Part shown: positions 53,154-63,572 of the stretch, one piece after another
Layout: the number at the start of each line of letters is the position of its first letter
How positions within the stretch are numbered: position 1 is the first letter of the stretch
Assembly (NCBI GenBank): GCA_947396885.1
Contig: OX377204.1
Location: 310,001 to 374,000, forward strand
Direction of reading: 5' to 3'
DNA: 64,000 bases
Source of the DNA: Heligmosomoides polygyrus polygyrus
Taxonomy: Eukaryota; Nematoda; Chromadorea; Rhabditida; Heligmosomidae
The notes under the pieces: generated by a model
Databases searched by the model: none
What the model was told of the DNA's origin: nothing
What the model saw: only the letters and a program-made list of their open reading frames with translations
Translations under genes and position numbers: made by a program

Positions 53154-53936
53154 TTGGAGCCCGGCGAGTGTGAGAAGTATGCGAGGGTCTCTGATGCGAG
53201 GACGGCATCGGGGGCAACTAAGCTAATCCGAAAGTCCCGTAAAGTAAGCAGGACCCGCGTGGCAACGCTGAATGTGGGTACGTTTACGGGCCGCTCGTGC
53301 AAGTTGGTTGAAGCACTGGAGCGTAGAAGAGTTGATCTCTGTGCGGTGCAGGAGACGAGGTGGTCCATCGAAAGTCAAGGGACATAGGACGTGGCTTCAA
53401 GGCCGTTCTATGCGGAAGTCCCAGGAGCACCAGTGGTGTCGGAATAATCGTCTCCGAACGATTTCGATTGTAAGCGTCAAACGCTTTCACGATCGATTGA
53501 TGAAGAGTTGTCGCCGCTAAGGAGCGACTCTATCAGTTCATTTCTACGTATGCTCCAGACTGGCTGCTCCGATCAAGCCAAGGATGAGTTTTGGAACCTA
53601 CTTGATGAGAAGACAGCAGAGGTACCGTCGAAAGATGTCATCATAGTCGCTGGTGACCTTAATGGGCACGTAGTTGCTACGAAAGATGGGTACTGCTGTC
53701 ATGGTGGTTTCGGATACGGAACACGAAACGCCGATGGTGAGCGTATTCTTGATTATGCGGAATCGCATAGCCTCACCATTGTTAACACCGTCTTCCGAAA
53801 ACGCGACTCGCACCTTGTCTCATACTGCAGTGGGAGTACCAAGACTCAGATAGACTTTGTCATTGCGAGAGATCGCGACCGGAGTCTTGTCACAGACGCG
53901 AAGATCGTGCCGTATGAGACGGTCACCAACCGCTGA
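53154..53936 (+). pseudogene. LINE A endonuclease domain, broken
   Basis: RVATLNVGTFTGRSCKLVEA and VDLCAVQETRW are the first motifs of APE-type endonucleases, which nick the target DNA (the Glu of QETRW binds metal). After a frame break at about 53385-53508 the domain resumes with DVIIVAGDLNGHV, DGERILDYAESHSL and STKTQIDFVIARDRD, which hold the catalytic Asp and Asn. The final His motif is not seen; a further shift follows near 53930. Confidence 0.85.
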
Positions 53937-54442
53937 TCTGCACTCTGAAAATCGCCCCTCCGAGGCTGAAGCAGGTCGAGCGATGCGGTGCTGCAAGAAT
54001 CAAGGGGTGGCGAATGAAATAGAGGGAAGCAGTTGTGATTTCCCGCATACGGTTACCGACAGTCATGACTGTCGACGAAACTTGGCAGAAGACGACCGAC
54101 GCGATTCGTCAGGCTGCACAGTCGGAACTTGGCATTACGAAGCCTGGGCGACGGAAGGTCGACAAGTAGGCATGGCTGTGGACAGATGACGTTAAAGCAA
54201 AACTGCGAGAGAAGAAGTCGCTTTATCAAGTGTTTCTCGGCGAAAAGACGACCGATAACTGGCGGAAGTACCAAGAAGCCAAGAAGGCTGCAAAGAAAGC
54301 CTTGGTTGCTGCAAAAGCCACGAGCGGTATCTGTATCGACTTGTTAAGAATCGCCATCGGCGGACTGAGGATATTGAGAAGTTTTTGGCATCAATGATGA
54401 GAATGGCCGTCTTCTAATGGACCGCAGAAAAGCATTGAAGCG

Positions 54443-55321
54443 ATGGCGCGATTACTTCGAGGAAATCTCTACGGTAGATTTTCCTCATCCATCCCTTCAG
54501 CCATCCCTTCAACAGCTCCAACCCACGGCCCCGTTCAGAAGATCACCGTGGAGGAGATTGAAGCGGCTTTGAAGAAGATGAGGCCAGGCAAAGCGACTGG
54601 TCCCGATGAGGTGCCAGCTGATTTATGGAAGTCCAAGTACTGGTACCCTGCTGAGTGGTTGGCGAAGTTTTTTAATCAGGTTGTGGCGGAGAAGAAAGTG
54701 CCTGAGTGTTGGCGACAAAGTACGACGATTCCGATTTGGAAGAAGAAGGGCAGTCCTGCAGACTGCTCCAATTACCGTCCGATTCGCTTGCTTTCGCACA
54801 GCATGAAGATCTTTGAGCGAATTGTCGATGGACGAATTCGTGACATCATCCAGCTTTCCAGCAATCAGTGCCGCTTCGTGGCTGGCTGTGGCACCGTTGA
54901 TGTCATACATGCCGCGCGCCTCCTGATAGAGAAGCACCGCGAGAAACAGAAGCCAGTGCATATCGCCTTTCTCGACTTGGAGAAGGCCTTTGACCGCGTA
55001 CCGCGTGAAGTGATATGGTACGCCCTGGGTCAACATAGAGTTCCTGAAGAGCTCATAGAGTGGGTGCGAATTCTCTACTCTTGTCCAAAGAGTCGAGTTT
55101 AACCTGCAGCTGGAACCTCGATGGAGTTTCCCATCTCTGTCGGGGTACATCAGGGTTCTGCGCTTTCCCCACTCCTCTTTGTTGTCGTCATGGATGCCAT
55201 CACACGAGATCTTCAGAAGCCCGTTCCATGGACGTTGCTTTATGCCGATGACCTGATGCTCGCTAGCGAAGATAAAGGTGAACTCGAGCGAGAGGTGCAA
55301 GCTTGGTGTGATAGCTTGTAG
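54443..55321 (+). pseudogene. LINE A reverse transcriptase, one in-frame stop
   Basis: KKMRPGKATGPDEVPADLWK, PIWKKKGSPADCSNYRPI, HIAFLDLEKAFDRVPREVIW (first catalytic Asp), then a stop at about 55100. In the same frame GVHQGSALSPLLFVVVMDAI and LLYADDLMLASED follow, with an intact YADD. The order and spacing are those of RTE reverse transcriptases. Confidence 0.9.
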
Positions 55322-55341
55322 CGGGTTGGATTAAACTGAAC

Positions 55342-55857
55342 GTGAACAAGACCAATTATCTAACGACGGACGTTACTGAGTCCAGCTCCATCAAGGTTAA
55401 CGGCATCGAGCTTCCACGAACTGCGATCTTTAAGCACCTGGGATCAGCAGTTGCGTCTGACGGCAAACTGATGGTCGAAGTGAATTCACGCGTAAGTGCA
55501 GCTTGGTTCAAGTGGCGCTCGTTGACTGGCGTGCTCTGCGACAAGAAGATACCAGAGCGCTTTAAGTCGACGATCTACAGAGCTGTCGTCCGGCCAGTAG
55601 CGATGTACGGCGCTGAGTGTTGGTCTGCCACTAAGGAAGTTGAAACGCGCCTCAGCGTCATGGAGACGAAGATGCTGCGGTGGACGGCTGGAGTCACCTA
55701 CATGGACCGCATCAGAAATGATGCTATTCGGCAGAAGATCGGTATCGCGCCGATAGCTGACAAGATGCGCGAAGCTCGCTTGCGATGGTACGGCCACGTT
55801 CTGCGCGGAGAGGAAGACAGTGTACGTAAGATAGGCCTTAACTTCGAGGTAATATGA
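55342..55857 (+). pseudogene. LINE A pol C-terminal region
   Basis: In a different frame from the reverse transcriptase, so there is a frameshift at about 55321-55342. KHLGSAVASDGKLMVEVNSR, AVVRPVAMYGAECWSATKEV and MREARLRWYGHVLRGEEDSV are the conserved region after the thumb in RTE elements. The frame ends at 55857 but conserved sequence goes on to the GAA tail. Confidence 0.85.
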
Positions 55858-56075
55858 AAGCGGCCTAGAGGGCGCCCGAAGCAGCGATGGGCTAATACGT
55901 TACATACATATGGACCTGAAAGTAGTTGGTGTCCACCCTGATCTAGCGCTGGATCGGGAAAGGTGGCGTCATGATACCAGAATAGCGGACCGGCCACGAA
56001 GCGGGACAAACGCTGAAGAAGAAGAAGAAGAAGAAGAAGAAGTGAACACATTAAATTCTAGATTTTTGCCTGAAT

Positions 56076-56290
56076 CTCCCGTCCAGGCGTGTCGAACTAT
56101 CCATCCCTTCGGGGGTACGTGAAAGGCTGCCAGATCTGTCTGAGGAGGTCCGGTGCATTGGCTTGTTCATCGGTTGGCCACCACATGTAATCGTACTAGC
56201 CAAATACGCATTCAGATTCCCTCCACGATATCTCGCAGAGCAGAATGCGTGGCGCATTCATTCTATTAATGCCATCAGTTACCCTTCAAG
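56076..56290 (+). mobile_element. tRNA-derived SINE, 5'-truncated
   Basis: The body only, from CCCGTCCAGGCGTGTCGAAC to GCATTCATTCTATTAATGCC, directly after the LINE A tail. Confidence 0.65.
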
Positions 56291-56510
56291 GAGCGTTTGA
56301 CCCTCGTGTTATTTACGTCCTTCTTTGACGTCGTGCTAAGCTTATCACTGCTTGTCTTCTTCGAAATAATCGAATATGAGATTCACCTCCCTATGCCCTT
56401 CTTCCATCTCCTTCGCAAGCACATTTGATAATTGTTTTACGGAGAAAACGTTATTTCGGCTTACGTGCAAATTTACATTCTCGGTACATACCGCCAGTCG
56501 CCTCAGTTAC

Positions 56511-56760
56511 CCCCTTTGTCCTTTAATCCATGCTTTGGCCACACCTTCACTTCATGGAAAACCTCGTTTACTTCATAGCCATGTTGACATCGTTCCTCGA
56601 ATAACATAAACTCAGCCCAATCTCGTTTTGAGCCTTCAAGGACGCCAAGAAATGCTTTCCCAACGTCGTCTTGGTTTGCCATTTCTCCGAGCTCAAACGC
56701 GTTCCTGTTGTTGGCCAGAGCGGATGTAATTTCAGGCTCCTGGGGTTCGTATGACCTCAA
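56511..56760 (-). CDS. candidate host exon with a GTAACT donor
   Basis: On minus the frame reads EPQEPEITSALANNRNAFEL, ANQDDVGKAFLGVLEG, then EVFHEVKVWPKHGLKDKG and meets GTAACTG, a reasonable donor, at 56510. Acidic and polar, with ordinary protein composition; no domain recognised. The acceptor is unclear (an in-frame stop lies just before 56760). Flanks 56291-56510 and 56761-56928 show nothing else. Confidence 0.33.
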
Positions 56761-56928
56761 AAATTAGTAGTCTAGAAATCTTCGTTGATTTCAGAGAGAG
56801 AACAACTTCATGTTGTGTGGCTAACGTGTTGACAGGTGTGGTCAGCAGTATCCTTTACAATTTAAGAATAAAGAACGGCTTTATTCACTGCGCTTGCTGG
56901 ATGTACCTAGCATTACTCTCATGGAATA

Positions 56929-57237
56929 TCGTGGGAGCGTGAGTAGCGCAGTGGGAGGAGGCGCCGGCTGTCATGTGCATCCGATACCAGGTTCCTAGTA
57001 CGTATTCTCCTTTCGTATTCCCCAGGCCAAGCAAGCCTTACATCTCTCCGAGGTAGCGAATTGGTGCCAGACTTGTCTGGTGAGGATAAAGCACCGACTT
57101 GTTCATCGGCTGGCCACCGCAAGTTATTATATGGTCAAGTGCGCATTAAAATCACCTCCACGATATCCCGTAGAGGTAGAATGCGTGCATCCCAAAAGAG
57201 ATTGAGTAACACCGCCATTTATCCCTTATCTTTCTGT
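56929..57237 (+). mobile_element. tRNA-derived SINE, near full-length copy
   Basis: GTGAGTAGCGCAGTGGGAGG head; body with a small insertion near 57010; tail ATTTATCCCTTATC. Confidence 0.85.
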
Positions 57238-57254
57238 CGTGGAAAGAAATCTGA

Positions 57255-57405
57255 TTGCGTATTTGCACCAGGCACAGCGATCCCTGAGAGATGAAGGACT
57301 TAGTTGGCTTGGGCGGGACCGGAACTAACGAGGGAGGAACGTAAGGAAAGAACATGGCGTCGGGTGCATGTGGCGGCTAGCATCTCCTCCGACTGCGCTA
57401 CCAGG
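57255..57405 (-). mobile_element. SINE head fragment
   Basis: On minus, GGTAGCGCAGTCGGAGGAGA starts a head that decays after about 150 bp. It faces the preceding copy tail to tail. Confidence 0.65.
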
Positions 57406-57559
57406 AGCCTTACAAAATAACACCGACAAGATATAAATCCTTCCTTGCTAGAGTGCGCAGCACAGGAGATAAAAGAAGTGCTTGCATTTCGAAAGGCAGC
57501 AGCAGGAGGCAGGAAACGAGTAGGCTCACGCAGCTCGGATCAATTTTAGATTCGAATCT

Positions 57560-57745
57560 TGCCTATATGAGCCTAGCCTTTTCCAGGAGCGGTGAATAGA
57601 TTCTGGATTTGCCTCTTCGACTGGCCATCAATAGTTGTTGTAAGGGTTAAATACGCATTCATGTTGCCTCCTGTCTCGCAGCAGTGCATGGCGCACCCAA
57701 CAGACGGACTGATTAACTCCGATCTTTATCCGTCATCTTCGGCCG
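57560..57745 (+). mobile_element. diverged SINE body
   Basis: ACTGGCCATCAATAGTTG, AAATACGCATTCATGTTGCC and TCTTTATCCGTCATC are recognisable parts of the family. Confidence 0.55.
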
Positions 57746-57884
57746 GCAATGGTCTTGAGATTTAATTGTAAAAGCATTAGAAGCGCGTTTATAATGCAAA
57801 AACGCAGTAACCATCAAAAGTTCTTGGCCTTATGCGCTTGAGTATTGAACACCTGCAGAACGGTGAGCAGAACTACGAACTACA

Positions 57885-58240
57885 TTCACCTGAATCACCT
57901 GCATCACCTGTCGTCCCGTTGATCATCGAGTTGCTCAAACGGGAGCCAGCAGCATCTACATTCGTCCCTGTCGCGTGCAAAGGTGCTTCAATGGATCCTT
58001 CTCGCTCGAGGGACACGAAGAACGTCATATCGTTCGATCAGGGCTTTCACGAAGAAGTCCGACCAACGCGTTGGTGGGTGTCCTTCTCTTGACATCCCGC
58101 GGCCCGCAATAGTATGCGGAATCCATTCGGTGATTGCTCTCGGGTGTTTGCGGAACGCACTACGCGGCCGGCCCACCTAATTTTCGCAGACTTGGTCTAT
58201 GCGATAGCGTTTTTGGTCTTTGAACGACTAATTAGACGAA
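57885..58240 (-). pseudogene. RTE-type LINE family B, 3' fragment
   Basis: On minus: HPPTRWSDFFVKALIERYDV and LRVPRARRIH, the conserved last part of RTE pol, ending in TCACCTG-type repeats (as read on plus) at 57885-57915. 5'-truncated. Confidence 0.75.
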
Positions 58241-59157
58241 CTGCACTAGGACAAAAAAGTTGTACTTTTCAGGTGCGCAGCCTTTTATGCATGAGACCTG
58301 AAATGCGTGTTTAAGTCCAATCAAAGTTTGGTTACTATGCTCATCCTTTTGTTGTAGGGAGATCCTTTTAGCCTCTGTACTGTGTCCACGACTCGAATCC
58401 ACCGGCTTTGGCCAAGGCAGGACATGAACCCCTGGTCGGTTCAAAGCGAATTACGATCGAGGACCTATCGCAAAGCCTATCCGGCACATGTCGGGAAGAG
58501 CAACGCGGGGTGTGGGAACGTGCGGTTGCTTCACCGTAATCGCGGCAGTCGATTATGTGCCCTCCTTGTGCGGCTAAGCCAGTGTCTCATTGGCTGCCGC
58601 AGTTATGGGAGGGGCGACGGCGCGCTCCCGCACCCTCGATACATGTTCCCACTGGCCCGCAATAGTATTCGCAACATGTACCGCTTATCCTCCTTACAAT
58701 TCGGTATGTCCTGCTAATTTACTTTGCCCAGATGTTCCTAGGCTGAGTCCTACTGCAATCTTCCTTCTAGAAGTCGCGTGAACATCTTCACTACATGGCT
58801 ATGGAAGCCCTAGTAACGACCTAAACGCTGGGCCCAAAGCAAGAACCTTGACTCGAGTGAACGACTTGGACTACGATAAAAGGCTTCAAAAATGAGAGTA
58901 GTGTTTTCCCAAATATTAGCTGTGAGCTCCTAAAAGTGGATTTCCAGGACGCTTTTTAACGGCGATCTCACCAGTTTTTTGCGATGGTGTCAGTGGTCAT
59001 TTCCAGAAGATGATCAAGTTCTTATTTTTTCCAGTTCAGCCATAAATCGATTAAAAGGCGGCCTTTACTTCTTCTATCCCTCTAATCTATTCTCCTTGAA
59101 TTTGGGTTATTCTCGCTCTATGCAGTTATTCTTCAACAGCATCCCTTCCACAGAACG
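58241..59157. other. no gene recognised
   Basis: A 111-codon plus frame at 58382 has no domain. The GC-rich part near 58380-58470 has a B-box-like GGATTCGAGTC on minus but no cloverleaf. Confidence 0.4.
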
Positions 59158-59520
59158 TCAAAATCTTCGTATCGAATAGCCACTAATTTCTCTCCTTGGC
59201 TGGACCGAATGTTTGGCAGATGCAGATGCTGTCATGAATTCAGTTCCCACGAAGCCTCGGCGTTGAATGTGCGTAGTTATATCATCGTTTGTCGCCGTGT
59301 TTGTTCGTCTTTGCAAGGGGAGGGTGGGAGCACTGATCGAAAGGACAAAAGGCGACGTCACGGGGATATCCATCCATCGTTGCCGTCCCGCAGATGACGT
59401 GTCGCGTCGTTTTTCAGACGGCGCGAATCGCTCCGCCATCTGATACGCGCGCCGCATTTCACATTCTCGTGTTACAGACGGACAAATACATAAGCACTTC
59501 TCGTCGGCGTCACCGAGCAT
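59158..59520 (-). CDS. weak candidate host exon
   Basis: A 120-codon minus frame whose second half (DITTHIQRRGFVGTEFMTAS and REISGYSIRRF at the end) has ordinary protein composition. A TATCAG at about 59432 could be an acceptor. No domain. Confidence 0.25.
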   Translation of the reverse strand: MLGDADEKCLCICPSVTRECEMRRAYQMAERFAPSEKRRDTSSAGRQRWMDIPVTSPFVLSISAPTLPLQRRTNTATNDDITTHIQRRGFVGTEFMTASASAKHSVQPRREISGYSIRRF

Positions 59521-59604
59521 CAGATGCTGCTCCGTCTCTCGTTTGGAGCACTTCCGGAATTTGGCCGCTTTTTGTCCTTATCATATGGTCTCAATGAATC
59601 TTAC

Positions 59605-59634
59605 CTTCAGGTTTTTCTTCCTTTTTAGGGTCCA
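59605..59634 (-). CDS. possible short first exon
   Basis: On minus an ATG opens MDPKKEEKPE and reaches a strong GTAAG donor after ten codons plus one base. Short first exons of this kind are common in nematodes. The next exon was not identified; the frame at 59158-59520 is a possible but unproven continuation. Confidence 0.25.
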
Positions 59635-59794
59635 TATGCTATCTAATCGCTAGTTTTCAGTTTCAGTTTTTTGCTTCTCTGGGAGTATGAGTCATCTTCG
59701 TAGCAAGATCCTCTACACTCCTAGAAAATTGCAAGAAAATACTGTCTGCCCAAAAGAATTTGTAGCGTCATCACTCTCTAAATCGTGATATTTT

Positions 59795-60300
59795 GATAGG
59801 TTGGCCGGAACGTTCTGGCGGTTTTGACTCGTCCACTTCAAACGACAATGACTTCCTTCATACTCAGCGGTTTCAGTCGATATAAGCATCATTCGATCCA
59901 GCACTCTCGGCTCAAAAGAACGGGACCTCTTCTGTTGGCCAGTGCCGGCTGCACCTCACGCAATTTTCGGTACATCTCATCGATTTCGTCGCAGTATGTA
60001 CTCTGCTGTGATGGATCGGCATAGTTCCAGAAAGCTGTAGTGAATCACGCCAGCCGCCACCCACCACACTGCTACCATCGTCCTTTTCTGTCGGGATTTC
60101 GGCATGGGAAAGCGTTCGTCGGATTCAACCCACTGTCCTGATCGTCTTCGGTTCGGTTTTCGTGCAGAACCCACTTTTTATCACATGTGACGACTCGATC
60201 CAAAAACGGGCGGTTTGATTCCCGAGAAGCAAAGAAGAGCCGAATTCGAGACCCGACAATTTCCGGCGACCACTCGAATCGTGCGGCACCCCCTAATAAA
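59795..60300 (-). pseudogene. mariner transposase fragment, third copy
   Basis: On minus: SPEIVGSRIRLFFASRESNR, FLDRVVTCDKKWVLHENR, then after a frame change KRTMVAVWWVAAGVIHYSFL and ITAEYILRRN. These are the middle of a DD34D mariner transposase, including TCDKKW around the first catalytic Asp. 59795-59820 (ATAGGTTGGCCGGAACGTTC) is the terminal repeat. The C-terminal part with the other two Asp is missing. Confidence 0.8.
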
Positions 60301-60541
60301 TGTCGATGTTACTTCGAATGTGTCAGCTAGCCAAGATAGCACAGTCTTATTCGGCTGACGTTTCGGCCTTATCGCCTTTGTCGGAGCCTGGAAAGCCAGA
60401 AACGCGTTAAATTATCCCACCATGCACCATTTCAAATTGAGACAACAAATTCTTGTTCTTGCTCACCTGATTCTAACAGTAGGAAAGCCAACACGGCTGA
60501 GACGATAAAGAAGTAGGTAGTTGCTTAAGCATTTTTACCAC

Positions 60542-60673
60542 CTGCATGTCTACTTCGGATACAATGTCCCCATTCGCTATGCTGAAGTCTGCGAGGCGAG
60601 AGCGGAAATCTGTGAGCGAATTTCTCCCTTCCAGCTTTTTATTGCCATCCGTGAACCACGCAATTTGAACGGG
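60542..60673 (-). CDS. host exon, downstream of a putative 26-nt intron
   Basis: 44 codons in phase 0 from PVQIAWFTDGNKKLEG to DIVSEVDMQ, where CAG is followed by GTGGTA, a possible donor. The frame otherwise stays open to a TAG at 60473. It continues the frame of the exon at 60700-60907 only if the 26 nt between them (GTATGT to TGCAG) are removed. Polar, no domain recognised. Confidence 0.4.
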
Positions 60674-60699
60674 CTGCATAATTTCCTCAACGTACATAC

Positions 60700-60907
60700 G
60701 AGCTCCAATTTATGGGCATGCAGACCTCTCGCGTGATTTGTATGCTGAGCAAGCATGTGGAACATGCCATAAAGGTGTGTCGCGAAGGCTACTATTAAGT
60801 AAATGGCAGCAATGCCATACGGCGTCGAGATCCACATCTCCAAGTGCTTCTTCTGGCTGAAGGGATCAGATTCGCGTTCGAACAGAGAAGGGGAGGGACT
60901 TGCATCC
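60700..60907 (-). CDS. host exon encoding a membrane segment
   Basis: Best-supported host exon here. The minus strand has TTCTTTTTTCTTGTAG as acceptor and GTATGT as donor. The exon (208 nt, entry after two bases of a codon, exit in phase 0) reads DASPSPSLFERESDPFSQKK, then HLEMWISTPYGIAAIYLIVA, then FATHLYGMFHMLAQHTNHAR. About 20 hydrophobic residues from YGIAAIYL look like a membrane helix, so the gene probably encodes a membrane protein. Upstream exons were not found in the repeat-rich DNA to the right. Family not recognised. Confidence 0.55.
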
Positions 60908-61150
60908 CTACAAGAAAAAAGAAGAGTCGAGGTTAGGCTATTTATCCTTCACCGAGATGACCGTCAAGTCTAAGCTAGAGGGTAAATATCGTCGTTAGTC
61001 GATCCGCCTCTAAGATCAGATTCTATAGGTCTCAAATTTCCTTCATCTATCTCTATTTTACAGGACAGAAAGTTTGCTAAAGCAAAATGCTTTTTCTGAT
61101 ATTGACTGCAGCTTTTTCAGTGAATATTGAATCAGTAAAAAGGAGAATTT
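60908..61150. other. probable intron of the 60.7-kb gene
   Basis: Lies upstream (minus) of a good 3' splice site; AT-rich and without coding frames. Confidence 0.35.
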
Positions 61151-62029
61151 TCTATTTTAAATGCGTCATTTGAATGCAAGCACTAGGGATTCCAAAAAGT
61201 AAACCAATAGAATAGAGTATTCCAAAAAGTGAACCAATAGAATATTTGGTACTTGTCGCGACGATGGGGAGCATTGGGAGGTGGGAACGCGCCAGACAAT
61301 CAGATCGCAACCAGTAGGCATGTCGTTCAAAGAAGTATACTGTTGGTATCCTGACCGGCTGACATGTGTTCGGTCGATGCTCTGCTTGGTTATAACTGAG
61401 CAGCATTGGGAGATGGGAGGCTGGCGCGCTCCTATCTCCCAATGCTGCCCACTTTCACGACACACCAAGAATTTATTGTCGAGCGATCTTCTCTAGAATA
61501 GCCGATTTATGTCAAAACAAGTGCTCCGTCACGCCTATCGGCGTGCCTCGCACTTGCGCGCTTCGCGCGATGTTGCAGTATCTCTAAGCTAAGGACAATG
61601 ACATCAAGCTAGCTGGTCTACTTGTACAGGTTTTTCCCTACCTAGGAGTAGAAAAGGCTCTCAGTACGTGCAGTATATAGTAAGATAGGGCGATCTATTG
61701 GTTCCACGCTACTGGTTCTCCTTAGTGAAACGTTCCCCCATTACTGGTACTGGTTCCCCTCAATGATCCCCCTTAGCTGACGACGTCTTCGGCACGTCTT
61801 CTGAATCCCCAGGCATATTGGACGATGCCTTCGACACGTCCACCTGAATCCCCAAACACGTTGAGCGACGTCTTTGAAACGTCATGCGACGTACTGCGCA
61901 CGTCTTCTGAATCCCCTGGCACGAAGAAGACGCTTGGGTATTTTCTGCTTTTTGCTCCCCATAATTTGATCAGTATCAATTGACGGCGATCGAAGTTCTG
62001 AAAACGAACTTCGACCTCGCCAACACTCC
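61151..62029. other. small repeats, no gene recognised
   Basis: TTCCAAAAAGTAAACCAATA is repeated in tandem at about 61188 and 61220. GCAGCATTGGGAGA and its inverse form a hairpin at about 61402-61450. GACGTCTTC-GGCACGTCTTCTGAATCCC-like phrases recur at 61780-61915. No convincing ORF. Confidence 0.5.
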
Positions 62030-62198
62030 CAAAAACTTCGCCCACACTTCCCCTAGGAGGGGGGGGGGGTGGATTAATTAGCGTGCTGATCACGAATCTA
62101 ACATCCTTCTTTAAAATTTCAGACGATTATGGTAGGGTACGGTAGGTAACGGTGACAAAGGCTGTCGATGTCATCATCACCGATTCTCCCCAGTGCTA
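62030..62198 (+). repeat. direct repeat block, copy 1
   Basis: Matches 63203-63372 closely, including the poly-G run and TGGTTAATTAGCGTGCTGAT-type and GATTATGGTAGGGTACGGTA phrases. Confidence 0.85.
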
Positions 62199-62300
62199 AG
62201 GGGGCTATTTGGGGTGATAAACACGAATCCTGCAGCAATTTCTCGTATTACGCTGCAGCACGGTAGCTACTGATCAGGATCGCCATAGCATATTGGACGA

Positions 62301-63060
62301 CAAACTCCTCGAGATAGAAACAGAATCCGTCGAAGACGCCAGGAGACGCGAGCCTAACATCAGAAACGATCAAAAACAAAAGAAGACACTCACGCTCGAA
62401 CTTCTAACCATTTCACTCGGATTTTCTCAACAGTTTGATTTCTTCGGAGCGATTTCGCTGATAAAATGACTCAGCCTCTGACTGAAACGAATCATCGAGC
62501 CGTTGTCTCACCCCCCCCCCTTCATCAGCGATATCACGATGCCTCCTTCCGCTGTTCACCGGATCGCAGCGTAATCAATGAGGCTAATCAAAAGCGAAAC
62601 ACCCAAAAAGCAACTCAAACTCCTCGAAATAGAAAATGAATCCGTCGAAGACGTCAGAAGACGCGAGCCGAACATCAGAAACGATCAAAAACAACAGAAG
62701 ACACTCACGCTCGAACTTCTAACCATTTCACCCGTACTTTTTCAACAGTTTGATTTCTTCGGAGCGATTTCGTTGATAAAATGACTCAGCCTCTGACTGA
62801 AACGAATCATCGAGCCGTTGTCTCACCCCCACCCCTTCATCAGCGATATCAGGATGCCTCCTTCAACTGTTCAACGGATCGCAGCGTAATCAATGAGGCT
62901 AATCAAAAGCGAAACACCCAAAAAGCAAGTCAAACTCCTCGAAATAGAAAATGAATCCGTCGAAGACGTCAGAGAGCGCCACCGCGCTTTGATTAGGAGA
63001 AAATGAATCCGTCGGCAAAGTCAGAGAGCGCCACTGCGCTTCGATTAGGTCCCGCCTAGA
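62301..63060 (+). repeat. 315-bp tandem repeat, about 2.4 copies
   Basis: CAAACTCCTCGA starts units at 62301, 62616 and 62931, exactly 315 bp apart. Units one and two are near-identical and the third diverges after about 70 bp. An exact multiple of three keeps a 68-codon frame open (62578-62784), but it has no domain. Confidence 0.85.
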
Positions 63061-63202
63061 TTCAAAACACCCGCGTAGTTTTAAATTCAAAACGTCAAGT
63101 CAATAATTCTTGAGAAAAAGCACTGAAGGGAAGTAGAGTGCAGTGTCTGCACCCTCCTGCTTAGAGATCGCTCACTCCAGAGGTAGAGTAGAGCTACGAA
63201 AA

Positions 63203-63372
63203 AAAACTTCGCCCACACTTCGCCTAGGGGGGGGGGGTGGTTAATTAGCGTGCTGATCACGAATCTAACATCCTTCTTTGAAATTTCAGCCGATTATGGT
63301 AGGGTACGGTAGGTAACGGTGACTAAGGCGGTCGATGTCATCGTCACCGATTTTCCCCTCACACTTCCCTCG
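63203..63372 (+). repeat. direct repeat block, copy 2, at the gap edge
   Basis: Second copy of the 62030 block; it runs straight into the Ns, so the repeat is the likely cause of the assembly break. Confidence 0.85.
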
Positions 63373-63572
63373 NNNNNNNNNNNNNNNNNNNNNNNNNNNN
63401 NNNNNNNNNNNNNNNNNNNNNNNNNNNNNNNNNNNNNNNNNNNNNNNNNNNNNNNNNNNNNNNNNNNNNNNNNNNNNNNNNNNNNNNNNNNNNNNNNNNN
63501 NNNNNNNNNNNNNNNNNNNNNNNNNNNNNNNNNNNNNNNNNNNNNNNNNNNNNNNNNNNNNNNNNNNNNNNN
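63373..63572. other. assembly gap (200 N)
   Basis: Exactly 200 unresolved bases; the round number suggests a placeholder length. Frames drawn across it are meaningless. Confidence 1.

Larger units (their letters stand above)
52946..56045 (+). mobile_element. RTE-type LINE family A, near full length
   Basis: About 3.1 kb, the usual size of an RTE element: a 5' region, an AP-type endonuclease, a reverse transcriptase and a GAA-repeat tail (56014-56043). Copies of its ends are found at 1-351, 7515-7637 and 7640-7772, so the family is active in this region's history. Reading frames are broken at several places, so this copy is not autonomous. Confidence 0.9.

Noticed and set aside
3632..57745. 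SINE heads as functional tRNA genes
   Set aside because: They keep an A box but the B box is altered and the stems do not pair; they recur with the same body and tail.
58380..58470. Possible tRNA gene on minus
   Set aside because: A B-box-like GGATTCGAGTC is present, but no acceptor stem or D arm can be formed.
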